From Bradyrhizobium cytisi (GTDB lineage: Bacteria > Pseudomonadota > Alphaproteobacteria > Rhizobiales > Xanthobacteraceae): a stretch of 64,000 nt of DNA. The notes under the pieces were generated by a model. That model was not told where the DNA came from. It saw only the letters and a list, made by a program, of their open reading frames with translations, and ran no database searches. Shown in pieces: positions 34,788 through 43,137 of the stretch. A program made the position numbers and the translations under genes. Each line of letters starts with the position of its first letter. The stretch's first letter is position 1. The DNA lies in assembly GCF_008123515.1 (NCBI RefSeq), contig NZ_VSSR01000027.1, positions 1 through 64,000 of the forward strand, given 5' to 3'.

Positions 34788-34803
34788 CCGGAGCACCCTT
34801 CCT

Positions 34804-35622
34804 TCAGGAATTCGCGCGCGCCCTCTCGACCACGGACTTGCCCGCCGCGAGCGCCCGGCGCGCTCGCGTTTCGGCATCAACGGTCTTCGCCAGTTGAACG
34901 GTCGGGACTTCAATGCTGATTGTGAGGTCGTCCGGCATCGCCTTCGTCAGTCCAATAAGATCGATGGCACCCTCGCCCGGAAACATGCGCTCCTCACGCG
35001 CGGCATGGATGAGCTGCTCCGTCGTGGCCGGACGTTCGGCCGGGCCGTCGCAGAGTTGCCAATAGTGAAGCCGACGCGCCGGGATGGTGCGGAGATCGAC
35101 AAGGGAGCTCTGCGATCGATCGAAATGCAGCGCATCGACCAGAATGCCGGCAGCGGGATGATCGACATCGCCGACGATCCGCATCGCGGCCTTGAGGTCG
35201 GGAACACTGGTCCAGGGCATGAATTCGAGATCGGACGTCAGTCCATACGTTGCGGCCGCTTCGCAAAACTGCCGGTAGCGATCCGAAAACCGTGCCAGAT
35301 CCGGATCGTAGGCGGCAACGAGGATATGCTTGGCGCCGAGGCGCGCACCCGCCTCGAAGAAGGGTGTGAAGGACGCAACGTCCGTCTCCGGCCGGAACGC
35401 AACGACTTCGAGATCGGCGACGGTCACGCCCGTCGACTGCAGCCGCGCCAGCGTCTCCCGCAGCAGCGGTGCATCGTCCATCAGGCGATAAGCAATTCCG
35501 CCCGGCGTTGCCGGCAGCAGCCTCAGCCCGACTGTCTCGTAGCCGCAGCGGGCCGCCAGCTCGATCATCTCGGGCGGCGCAAGCTCCAGCACGGTCAGGG
35601 CGGCGAGCGAGAAACTTGCCAT
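34804..35622 (-). CDS. TIM-barrel sugar-phosphate isomerase/epimerase family protein
   Basis: 272 residues with the AP-endonuclease-2 / xylose-isomerase-like fold. Candidate metal ligands are Glu in 'SDLEFMPWTSV', the stretch 'DVDHPAAGILVDALHFDRS', and Glu in 'LTISIEVPTVQ'. The family includes hydroxypyruvate isomerases, inosose dehydratases and 3-dehydroshikimate dehydratases. The neighbouring type II dehydroquinase makes the last an attractive possibility, as it would give protocatechuate, but the sequence alone does not decide. The stop of the next gene upstream shares its start base (one-base overlap). Confidence 0.82.
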   Translation of the reverse strand: MASFSLAALTVLELAPPEMIELAARCGYETVGLRLLPATPGGIAYRLMDDAPLLRETLARLQSTGVTVADLEVVAFRPETDVASFTPFFEAGARLGAKHILVAAYDPDLARFSDRYRQFCEAAATYGLTSDLEFMPWTSVPDLKAAMRIVGDVDHPAAGILVDALHFDRSQSSLVDLRTIPARRLHYWQLCDGPAERPATTEQLIHAAREERMFPGEGAIDLIGLTKAMPDDLTISIEVPTVQLAKTVDAETRARRALAAGKSVVERARANS

Positions 35623-36278
35623 CAGCCGAAATCCGCGATGCGGGCGTCGAGCGCGAACATGCCTTGATAGACCTCCGGCTCGCTCGCCCGGCCGAGAACG
35701 TCAGGCGCAATCGTGCGCGCCTGCTGCAAGGTGGCCTGCAGCGAGGTCAGGTCGAGCGCCTCGATCAACAGAAGGCCTGAGAAGAACCCCTCCTCCTTGC
35801 GCATGCCCTTCTCAGTGGTCGGCACCGATGTCCGTGCCTCGTCGCTCGCGCCGATCTGCACGGCCGCGACCCCGTCGCATGCAACGAGCGCCTCGGCCAA
35901 CTTTTGCGGATTCCCGGGCAGCTTCTCGATCCGTAGCGCAGTGATCGTGGCCCCCTCGCCGCGCCCTGCCCGCGCCACCATGGTGCCGCCGCCCCGGATG
36001 AAATTGTCGAGCTTGGGCATGATGCGCTGCGACCACGGCGTCGGTGCGTTGAGGCGCGCCAGATAGGCTTCGCCATCGAGGACCTCGGGCGTTTCCAGCT
36101 CGTACAGGATGAAGAAGCGATTGACGTCGTCCCGCATCGCGCGGAAGACGCGCGATGCCAGGAAACCCCTGGTCGTGACCCGCTCAGTGGTGTGCTCGCG
36201 CGTCAGCCAGTGCCGGTAATCGGTCAGGTCCTGCGCCGCGACGTCGCTCCAGATGGCGAGAAATCCCGATCCGCGCAT
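35622..36278 (-). CDS. Conserved hypothetical protein, dimeric alpha-beta-barrel-like
   Basis: 218 residues from the ATG at 36278 with an AGGAGAA site; upstream codons overlap aroQ. It begins 'MRGSGFLAIWSDVAAQDLTD' then 'YRHWLTREHTTERV', a pattern I know from rhizobial proteins of unknown function. Two similar halves ('FFILYELETPEVLDGEAYLA' near 60 and 'GLLLIEALDLTSLQATLQQA' near 165) suggest a duplicated ferredoxin-like fold as in EthD or NIPSNAP proteins. It is probably an accessory or ring-acting enzyme of the same catabolic operon. Function unproven. Confidence 0.75.
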   Translation of the reverse strand: MRGSGFLAIWSDVAAQDLTDYRHWLTREHTTERVTTRGFLASRVFRAMRDDVNRFFILYELETPEVLDGEAYLARLNAPTPWSQRIMPKLDNFIRGGGTMVARAGRGEGATITALRIEKLPGNPQKLAEALVACDGVAAVQIGASDEARTSVPTTEKGMRKEEGFFSGLLLIEALDLTSLQATLQQARTIAPDVLGRASEPEVYQGMFALDARIADFG

Positions 36279-36292
36279 TGCGTTCTCCTGGC

Positions 36293-36787
36293 TTACGCCT
36301 GACCCGCAGCCGCAAGCCCGTGCAGAGCCGGCGGGATTGTTGCAGGCAATTGTCCGAGCTTTTGGACGGCCGCGAGCATCGCGGCGAGATAGCCGTATGG
36401 GCCCAGCCCGCAAATGACGGCCGCGCAGGCGCCCGATGTGATCGAATGGCGGTGAAGCTCGTCGCGCGCGTGGATGTTGGAGATATGCAACTCGATCTTC
36501 ACGCCCTCAAAAATCTTCAGCGCATCGATCAGCGCGATCGAGGTGAAGGAATAGCCGGCCGGGTTGATGATGATCGCATCCGCCTTGCCATGAGCGGACT
36601 GGATCAGGCCGACGAGCTCGCCCTCCATGTTGGACTGGTGGAACGAGATCGAGGCGCCGAGCAGGTCGGCCAGCGCCTGGCAGCTCGCCTCGATCTCCTG
36701 CAGCGTCGTCCGGCCGTAGATATGCGGCTCCCGGATGCCGAGGAAATTGAGATTGGGCCCATTGAGGATCATGATTTTCGCGGCCAT
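36293..36787 (-). CDS. aroQ: Type II 3-dehydroquinate dehydratase
   Basis: 164 residues, normal for the dodecameric type II enzyme. It opens 'MILNGPNLNFLGIREPHIYG' with the catalytic Arg and Tyr, carries 'NPAGYSFTSIALIDAL', and ends its core with 'LHISNIHARDELHRHS' and 'ICGLGPYGY'. It converts 3-dehydroquinate to 3-dehydroshikimate. Its position between a TRAP transporter and catabolic-type enzymes suggests a degradative rather than biosynthetic role. Confidence 0.95.
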   Translation of the reverse strand: MAAKIMILNGPNLNFLGIREPHIYGRTTLQEIEASCQALADLLGASISFHQSNMEGELVGLIQSAHGKADAIIINPAGYSFTSIALIDALKIFEGVKIELHISNIHARDELHRHSITSGACAAVICGLGPYGYLAAMLAAVQKLGQLPATIPPALHGLAAAGQA

Positions 36788-36818
36788 TGCCCTGCTCCGT
36801 TCCGTTATGTCCGATACG

Positions 36819-38099
36819 CTAGCCGCCGAACCACTTGGCCGGGATCGTCACCAGTCCCGGGAACAAGACCATCGCGAACAGGACGATCAGTTGCGCGATC
36901 ATGAAGGGCCAGACACCCTTGATGATGTCCTCCATGCTGATCCTGGAAACACCGCAAACGACGTTCAGCACCACGCCGACCGGCGGCGTGATGAGGCCAA
37001 TCGCATTGTTGATGATGAAGAGCACGCCGAAATAGACGGGATCGATATGCGCCGCCTTGATGATCGGCATCAGGATCGGCGTCAGGATCAGGATCGTCGG
37101 CGTCATGTCGAGCGCGGTTCCGACGATCACCACCACGACCATGATTGCGAGCATCAGCAATGTGTTGTTGCCCATGAATGGCTTCAGGAGATCAACGACC
37201 TGTGCGGAAATCTCCGATACGGTGATGAGCCAGGAGGACACCAGCGCGGCCGCGACCAGGAACATCACGATGCTCGTCGTCACCGCGGAGGAAACGAACA
37301 CCTCATAAAGCTGCGACAGCTTCAATTCACGATAGATGCAGGTCGCCACGAACAGCGCATAGACGGCGACGACGACCGCGGCTTCGGTGGGCGTGAAGAT
37401 GCCGAAACGCAGACCGACCACGATGATGACGGGCAGCATCAGCGCCCAGAATCCGTCGATGACAGCCTTCATGATCTCGTGCAAGGAGGCTCTCGGGGGT
37501 GGCGTCAGGTTCTCCTGCCGCACCACCCAGGCCCAGGCGAGGCAAAGCCCTGCTCCGAGCAGCAACCCGGGTACGATGCCCGCCAGAAACAGTTTTGAGA
37601 TCGAGACGCCGGCGGCGACGCCGAAAATGACGAACCCGATGCTGGGCGGAATCACGGGGGCGATGATGCCGCCGGCTGCCACAAGGCCCGCCGCATAGGA
37701 CTTCTTGTGTCCAGCCGCCACCATCATCGGCACCAGAAGGGCCGCAAGCGCCGCGGCGTCGGCCGCGGCCGAGCCCGACAGCGAGGCGAGAATGCAGGAC
37801 GCCAGGATCGTGACGTAACCCAGTCCGCCGCGAAAATGCCCGACTGCAACGAGCGCGACATTGACGATGCGCTTGGCCAGGCCGCCCTTGTTCATGACCT
37901 CGCCTGCGAGCATGAAGAAGGGAATGGCCATCAGCGGAAAGCTGTCCGCGCCATTGATGACGTTTTGCGCCACGATTTGGGCGTCGAACATGTCGATCGT
38001 GCTCATCAGAGCCACGCCGCAAACGATCAGCGCGAAGGCGATCGGCATGCCGAGCGCCATGGCGCCGAGCAGCGAGAAGGTGAAGACGGCAATCGTCAT
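36819..38099 (-). CDS. dctM: TRAP transporter large permease DctM
   Basis: 426 residues from the ATG at 38099 ('MTIAVFTFSLLGAMALGMPI'), with about 12 membrane helices. Hallmarks are 'GADSFPLMAIPFFMLAGEVMNKGG', 'GSAAADAAALAALLVPMM' and 'ITPPVGVVLNVVCGVS'. It forms the sodium-coupled channel of a TRAP importer with DctQ and DctP. It lies 61 bp after dctQ. Substrate class (C4-dicarboxylate or other organic acid) is not readable from this subunit. Confidence 0.95.
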   Translation of the reverse strand: MTIAVFTFSLLGAMALGMPIAFALIVCGVALMSTIDMFDAQIVAQNVINGADSFPLMAIPFFMLAGEVMNKGGLAKRIVNVALVAVGHFRGGLGYVTILASCILASLSGSAAADAAALAALLVPMMVAAGHKKSYAAGLVAAGGIIAPVIPPSIGFVIFGVAAGVSISKLFLAGIVPGLLLGAGLCLAWAWVVRQENLTPPPRASLHEIMKAVIDGFWALMLPVIIVVGLRFGIFTPTEAAVVVAVYALFVATCIYRELKLSQLYEVFVSSAVTTSIVMFLVAAALVSSWLITVSEISAQVVDLLKPFMGNNTLLMLAIMVVVVIVGTALDMTPTILILTPILMPIIKAAHIDPVYFGVLFIINNAIGLITPPVGVVLNVVCGVSRISMEDIIKGVWPFMIAQLIVLFAMVLFPGLVTIPAKWFGG

Positions 38100-38160
38100 G
38101 GCATGGTCCTGGTGGTTTGCAGGATGCGCGTGCCAAACGGCAAGATTCGGTGCGGCAACA

Positions 38161-38670
38161 TCAGTGCTCTTCCGATTCCCTGATGGCCACCATGTCGGCT
38201 TCGCTGGCCTGCCCGGCGAGGACACGGAAGAGGTCGTAGAGAAGGATCACCGCTGCCGACGCGCCGAAGATCACGCCGACGGCGTAAAAGATACCGAGCG
38301 ACAGACCGGTCGCCGGCGCCCGGTCGTCGATGTTGATGATGGTCTGACGCCAGCTGCCCGAGAGCAGCAGCCAATCGGCAAACAGCATCAGGCAGTAGTT
38401 GACGACGAAGCAGATGCGCTTGCCGGAGGCCGGCAACATCCGGACCAGACTATCGACACCCAGATGGGCGTGCTCGCGCAGCGCGACGATGGCGCCGAGG
38501 AAGGTCAGCCAGACCAAGAGCCAGCGCGACAGCTCCTCGGAAATTGCGATGCCGGAGTTGAAGCCGTAACGCAGAACGACGTTGCCGAACACCAGCACGA
38601 CCATGACCGCAAGACACGCGGCAATGACGACCTTCAGGAAGCTGCAATAGAGGTCAAGAGCTCGCGCCAT
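38161..38670 (-). CDS. dctQ: TRAP transporter small permease DctQ
   Basis: 169 residues with four membrane helices, starting 'YCSFLKVVIAACLAVMVVLVFGNVVLRYGF' (helix one ends with the family's N-x-V-x-R-Y-x-F pattern) and including 'ISEELSRWLLVWLTFLGAIV'. It is the small integral membrane subunit paired with DctM. Between dctP and dctM on the same strand. Confidence 0.93.
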   Translation of the reverse strand: MARALDLYCSFLKVVIAACLAVMVVLVFGNVVLRYGFNSGIAISEELSRWLLVWLTFLGAIVALREHAHLGVDSLVRMLPASGKRICFVVNYCLMLFADWLLLSGSWRQTIINIDDRAPATGLSLGIFYAVGVIFGASAAVILLYDLFRVLAGQASEADMVAIRESEEH

Positions 38671-38744
38671 GCGTGACGTCCCGGCAAGTCAGGGGTGAGC
38701 CGGCCATTGGCCGGCTCCGCCGCCCGCGTGATGAAAGAAGTCGG

Positions 38745-39764
38745 CTACTTCACGTCCTTGCGGATGCGCTCGACTTCGTCGTTGAAGAGCTTCACGGTCT
38801 CGGGACGAAGACTGGCAGCAATCTTGTCCGCGACCGGCTGCGACGTCTTGCGCATGCGCTCGGTCTCCTCGGGAGCGATCGCGTTGTACTGCATGCCCTT
38901 GGCCTGCAATTCCGCCAGCGCCTTTTCGGTCTGAGCGCGCGTCTGCTCCTTCTGGTAGCCGCGGCTCTCTTCATAGGCCTCCCGCATCAGGCGCTGCTCG
39001 GTCGGCGACAGCTTGTCCCAGAAGATCTTGCTCACCAGAATGATGTTCAGCGTGAAGGTGTGATTGGTGGCGGAGACGTATTTCTGCACTTCGTAGAATT
39101 TGTTGGAGAGAATGACCGTGTAGGGATTCTCCTCGCCGTCGACGGTGCGGGTCTCCAGCGCCGAATAGAGCTCGCCGAAGGCCATCGGGACCGGATTGGC
39201 CTTAAAGGCGCCGAAGGTCTCGAGATAGACCGGGTTCGGAATCACGCGAAGCTTGAGGCCGCTGAAATCCTCGAGCTTGGTGATCGGGCGAGTGCTGTTG
39301 GTGACGTTGCGGAAGCCGAGGCCCCAATAGCCGAGGCCGATCAGCCCCTTCGACGGCAAGGTATCGAGCATTGCCGTGCCGAATTTGCCGGTCGCGAGCG
39401 CATCGGCCTGCTCGGTCGTGTTGAACAGGAATGGGAAATCGATAAGACCAAATTCCGGCACGACCGTCGCGAGCGATGTCGTCGAGGCCGACAGCATCTC
39501 CTGAGTGCCGCCGCGCAGCGCGGATTGCTGCTGCAACTCGTTTCCGAGCTGTGAGGCCGCGAACTCGCGGACCTTCATCTTGCCCCCGCTCTTCGCCAGC
39601 AGGATCTCGGCGAATTTCCGTACGCCAAAGCTGACGGGGTGGTCGGTGTTGTTCAGGTGCCCCCACCTGATCGTCCGCTCCTGGATGTCATCCGCGGCGG
39701 ATGCGCCGACCGTCAGCGCCACGCAGATCGCCGTCGCCGACAGCGCCCGTACCAACAAGCTCAT
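38745..39764 (-). CDS. dctP: TRAP transporter substrate-binding protein DctP
   Basis: 339 residues with a signal peptide ('LVRALSATAICVALTVGASAADD'). The mature protein has the DctP fold: 'WGHLNNTDHPVSFGVRKFAE', the binding-site arginine region 'LKLRVIPNPVYLETFGAFKAN' and 'YSALETRTVDGEENPYTVIL'. It captures an organic acid in the periplasm. First gene of the dctPQM block and probably of the downstream aroQ operon. It is divergent from the GntR gene. Confidence 0.94.
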   Translation of the reverse strand: MSLLVRALSATAICVALTVGASAADDIQERTIRWGHLNNTDHPVSFGVRKFAEILLAKSGGKMKVREFAASQLGNELQQQSALRGGTQEMLSASTTSLATVVPEFGLIDFPFLFNTTEQADALATGKFGTAMLDTLPSKGLIGLGYWGLGFRNVTNSTRPITKLEDFSGLKLRVIPNPVYLETFGAFKANPVPMAFGELYSALETRTVDGEENPYTVILSNKFYEVQKYVSATNHTFTLNIILVSKIFWDKLSPTEQRLMREAYEESRGYQKEQTRAQTEKALAELQAKGMQYNAIAPEETERMRKTSQPVADKIAASLRPETVKLFNDEVERIRKDVK

Positions 39765-39855
39765 CGTTTCCTCCCTGTTCCCTCGGGCACGAACGGCGGC
39801 TTAAGCGCTCATTTTTCCGTACCCTCAGCTTATTCAGACATCATAGATATATTTT

Positions 39856-39869
39856 CATGTCAAACGACA
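39856..39869. promoter_or_regulatory. Candidate GntR operator palindrome
   Basis: ATGTC-AAAC-GACAT is a perfect 5-4-5 inverted repeat in the AT-rich 230-bp region between divergent dctP and the GntR gene. FCD-type GntR proteins often bind short palindromes in such places; assignment is inference. Confidence 0.4.
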
Positions 39870-39993
39870 TTATCAATTTCATATGAGATTTCTATAGACG
39901 TTAGATGTTTTGAGTCTGCTATAGTGCTGGCAACATTGACGGTTCGCCTGCAGCAAGGGCGAACGGCGGTCCGGACAATCGGGATCAGAAGGC

Positions 39994-40653
39994 ATGACGG
40001 CACTCGAGGAACGGCCTTTGTCGGCGGGCGACAGCGGCTATCAGCGCATCCGCTCCGACATCATTTTCGGCGTGCTGACGCCCTCCGGGCGTCTCAGGCT
40101 CGATGCGATGAAGGAAGACTACGGCGTCAGCATCTCGACGCTGCGTGAGATCCTCAATCGCCTCACGTCCGAGGGGTTCGTGGTGGCCGAAGGCCAGCGC
40201 GGATTCGAGGTGGCGCCGATCTCGATCCAGAACCTGCGTGAGCTCGCCGATCTGCGCATCCTGCTGGAGCACCATGCCATGGCCGAGTCGTTCCGCGCCG
40301 GCGATGTCGAGTGGGAAGGCCGCGTGGTCTCGGCGCATCACAAGTTGGCTGCGACCGAGCGCACCGTGCTGAGGGAGGGCGACGATCCCGAGCTGCGCAA
40401 GCGCTACGACGGCGAATTCCACCAGGCGCTGATTTCGAGCTGCGGGTCGCGCGAGTTGATGCATACCCACGCGGTCGTGTTCGACAAATACTTCCGCTAT
40501 GCGCTGCGCTATCGCGGCACGGAGACGATCAACCAGCACAAGGCGCTGCTGGAATGCGCGTTGAAGCGCGACATCAAGAGCGCCCGGGCCGTGCTGAGCG
40601 AGCACATCGATGGCTGCGTCGCGCATGCCCTGTCCTCCTGGAAGGACGCCTGA
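39994..40653 (+). CDS. GntR-family transcriptional regulator (FCD type)
   Basis: 219 residues. The winged HTH (about 10-75) includes 'GYQRIRSDIIFGVLTPSGRL' and 'YGVSISTLREILNRLTSEGF'. The helical FCD ligand domain (about 85-215) has 'LRILLEHHAMAESF', 'DGEFHQALISSCGS' and 'QHKALLECALKRD' supplying His/Asp metal-ligand positions. It likely senses the substrate or an intermediate of the adjacent TRAP/aroQ pathway and represses it. The SMP-30 gene follows after 35 bp on the same strand. Confidence 0.92.
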   Translation: MTALEERPLSAGDSGYQRIRSDIIFGVLTPSGRLRLDAMKEDYGVSISTLREILNRLTSEGFVVAEGQRGFEVAPISIQNLRELADLRILLEHHAMAESFRAGDVEWEGRVVSAHHKLAATERTVLREGDDPELRKRYDGEFHQALISSCGSRELMHTHAVVFDKYFRYALRYRGTETINQHKALLECALKRDIKSARAVLSEHIDGCVAHALSSWKDA

Positions 40654-40688
40654 TCGCCCTCGCCTGCCCGCAAGATCAAATCGTCGAC

Positions 40689-41564
40689 ATGACCATGAAT
40701 TCGATTTCCCCCGGCAAGGTCGAGACCGCAATCGCCAGCACGGATATCCTTGGCGAGACGCCATTGTGGTGCGACCGTTCCCGCAAGCTGTGGTGGATCG
40801 ACATCGACGGCAGGCTGCATCAGTCCTTCGACCCGGCGACGGGCGCCCATCACGTGACCTCCTACGATTGCCAATTCCTCGGCAGCCAGGCCCTGGCGGC
40901 AGACGGTTCGCATCTGCTCGCGCAGGATTTGACCCTCCACCATCGGCAGACCGTCATCGACGTCGAATACGGCCTCGACAACCGTCTCAACGACGGCCGG
41001 GTCGACGCCCGTGGCCGGCTGTGGATCGGCACCATGGACAATCAGCTGCATCGCCCGAATGGGGCGCTCTTTCGCGTGACCGGAGACGGACAGGTGGCAC
41101 GCATCTTCGGCGATGTCATCGTGACCAACGGGATTGCGTTCTCGCCTGATAATCGCACGCTCTATTTCACGGACACCCGGCGATACCGCACATGGGCGTT
41201 CGACTTCGATCTCGATGACGGCGTGATCCGCAACAGAGGCCTGTTTGCGGATTACAGCGCCTCGCAGGAGCGACCCGACGGCGCCTGCGTCGACGTTGCC
41301 GGCGGGCTCTGGACGGCATTCTTTTCGGGCGGCCGGGTGGCGCGCTATCGGCCGGACGGGACGATCGACACGGTCATTGCGCTGCCGGTCACCAATCCGA
41401 CCTGCCTTTGCTTCGGAGGAAGCGACCTCAAAACGCTGTTTGTGACGACGGCGCGGAAATTCCTGGATCAGCGGCAGCTCAGCGTCGAGCCTCAGGCGGG
41501 TCATGTCCTTGCCATTCACGGCGTCGCGCAGGGTCTGCCGGAACACCGTTTCCTGGCCGGTTAG
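40689..41564 (+). CDS. SMP-30/gluconolactonase/LRE-like protein
   Basis: 291 residues from the ATG at 40689. It is a six-bladed propeller with 'ILGETPLWCDRSRKLWWIDI' carrying the first metal glutamate, 'NRLNDGRVDARGRLWIGTMD' with an Asn ligand, 'NGIAFSPDNRTLYFTDT', and 'RPDGACVDVAGGLWTAFF' with the catalytic Asp. It hydrolyses sugar or other lactones with a divalent metal. It is co-oriented with the GntR gene and close to the TRAP transporter, so it may open a lactone in the same catabolic route. Confidence 0.9.
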   Translation: MTMNSISPGKVETAIASTDILGETPLWCDRSRKLWWIDIDGRLHQSFDPATGAHHVTSYDCQFLGSQALAADGSHLLAQDLTLHHRQTVIDVEYGLDNRLNDGRVDARGRLWIGTMDNQLHRPNGALFRVTGDGQVARIFGDVIVTNGIAFSPDNRTLYFTDTRRYRTWAFDFDLDDGVIRNRGLFADYSASQERPDGACVDVAGGLWTAFFSGGRVARYRPDGTIDTVIALPVTNPTCLCFGGSDLKTLFVTTARKFLDQRQLSVEPQAGHVLAIHGVAQGLPEHRFLAG

Positions 41565-42376
41565 CGCAGCGGCAGCAGCTCGAGCTGGCTCTGTGCCTTC
41601 TTGACGGCTGCCGCGTACCAGCTCTGGCTCGGCGCCTCCCTGGCGAAGCACTTTGTGTAGGCGTCCATCGCCTGGTCTTCCCTAGCCATGGAATCCTGAG
41701 GGACCTTTTTGGCCATCATCTGCTTCCAGACCTTCTCGCAGGCCGGGATCTCCGTCGTTTTCACGGCCTCGGTTGCGGCGAGGAAGAACACCTTCTCGCC
41801 CTGGATCGCGACCACGTCGATCTCGTGCGGCGGCCCTTTCAGGTCGCCATTGCCGCGCACGCCGAGCACGGCGACTGCGGCGCTCGCGGATGTGGGTTTG
41901 GTGATCGGCAGCTCGGCATATTTGGCGAAGGCAGAGTCCTGGATCGCTTGATAGTAGAAGCGATCCGACTTGAACGCCGCATCGATCTCCTGCGGCATGC
42001 CGTCCTCGCGGTGCTCGCGCAGCCAGCGCTTAAGCAAAGTGGTCGTGGTCACCACGGCCTGAAGCTTGTCGCCCTCTGAGGCGAAACCGAGCCCGTCGAG
42101 ATGGCCGAAGCCCGAGTCTCCCTTGAACAGCGTGTCGGTGTTCGATTTGCCCTCTGCCGGCAGCCCCTTGATCGTGACGGGACCGACCAGGCCGCGCAGC
42201 ACACCGGTCAGCTCGTCAAGCGCGGCGTCGTGCTGCTTGAAGGTCTCGTCACTCTCCTTGGCTTTGGAGAATTTTGCGATGTAGCGGTCGCGCAGATCGA
42301 GATAGTGCTGCTCGGGCGTGGCCGCATGTGCGGGCGCGGCGAAGGCGAGCAGGCAGAGCACGGCGAGCGATCTCAT
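41561..42376 (-). CDS. Secreted hypothetical protein
   Basis: 271 residues starting with a clear signal peptide ('SLAVLCLLAFAAPAHAATPE'). The mature protein is soluble in character with no cysteine pairs or known motif beyond one Cys in 'EIPACEKVW'. The stop overlaps the SMP-30 stop by four bases (convergent genes). I do not recognise a family. The high Lys/Glu content and helical pattern suggest a periplasmic helical protein. Confidence 0.75.
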   Translation of the reverse strand: MRSLAVLCLLAFAAPAHAATPEQHYLDLRDRYIAKFSKAKESDETFKQHDAALDELTGVLRGLVGPVTIKGLPAEGKSNTDTLFKGDSGFGHLDGLGFASEGDKLQAVVTTTTLLKRWLREHREDGMPQEIDAAFKSDRFYYQAIQDSAFAKYAELPITKPTSASAAVAVLGVRGNGDLKGPPHEIDVVAIQGEKVFFLAATEAVKTTEIPACEKVWKQMMAKKVPQDSMAREDQAMDAYTKCFAREAPSQSWYAAAVKKAQSQLELLPLR

Positions 42377-42564
42377 TGCAAATTCCGGAAGGCTGGGAGC
42401 GATCTCCAGTCTTTGTGACCGTGCAGGGTCGGAAGGTTCATCCTGCTCGGCCCGAGAACGAATCCTTCACCATGCCTGCCGGGTTCGATTGAGCGCAGGG
42501 AACCCGAGAGGTAAAATCAGCTGCAGATTCTTCAGCAAGTGCCGGGCATCCGGGAGCGACGTCC

Positions 42565-43137
42565 ATGAGCGAATTGCGCGCTGCGACCAGGCAATCCACG
42601 GCGAGGACCGGGATCATCGAATTTGACGGCGCCAGGGGCACCGTGAGCATTCCCTGCACCATCGCGGACGTGTCCGGCACCGGCGCACGGCTGAAGCTCG
42701 ACTGGTCGCTGGCGTTCCCGAAAGAGGCCACGCTGGTCTTTGCCGACGGCTTGCGAAAGACCTGCCGCGTGGCCTGGCAGAAGCGCCGCCTGCTCGGCGT
42801 CGCGTTCGCCGATGGCGTCGCCAGCGCGGATGAGCAGGCGCTAATGATGACGGAGGAAGAGCAGGCCTTGCACAGGCAGCATATTGGCGCTCAGGTCAAA
42901 GGCGCGCGCGAGGCGCGTGGCTATACCGAGGCCCAGATTGCGAACCTCGTCGGCGTCTCGCCCGAGTTCGTCTCACGTGCCGAGAGCGGTGAGATCAGCA
43001 TCCCTCTGCACCAGCTTACCCACATGGCCGATCTGCTGCTGGTCGATCTCGACAGTCTCGTGGCAGGTCCGGCGTCGATCGCAATGCCGCCGGCCGGGCT
43101 GGGCGCCAGCGACAAATTCGAGCCCCTCCTCCGCTAG
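42565..43137 (+). CDS. PilZ domain fused to XRE-family helix-turn-helix domain
   Basis: 190 residues. The N-terminal PilZ-like domain (about 3-85) has R-x(3)-R in 'LRAATRQSTA', the D-x-S-x-x-G motif in 'IADVSGTGARLKLD' and a closing 'RVAWQKRRLLGVAFADG'. The C-terminal XRE domain (about 105-170) reads 'HIGAQVKGAREARGYTEAQI' then 'ANLVGVSPEFVSRAESGEIS'. The fusion implies DNA binding modulated by cyclic di-GMP. Its stop overlaps the amine oxidase stop (convergent, four bases). The domain pairing is clear by eye; regulation targets are unknown. Confidence 0.85.
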   Translation: MSELRAATRQSTARTGIIEFDGARGTVSIPCTIADVSGTGARLKLDWSLAFPKEATLVFADGLRKTCRVAWQKRRLLGVAFADGVASADEQALMMTEEEQALHRQHIGAQVKGAREARGYTEAQIANLVGVSPEFVSRAESGEISIPLHQLTHMADLLLVDLDSLVAGPASIAMPPAGLGASDKFEPLLR

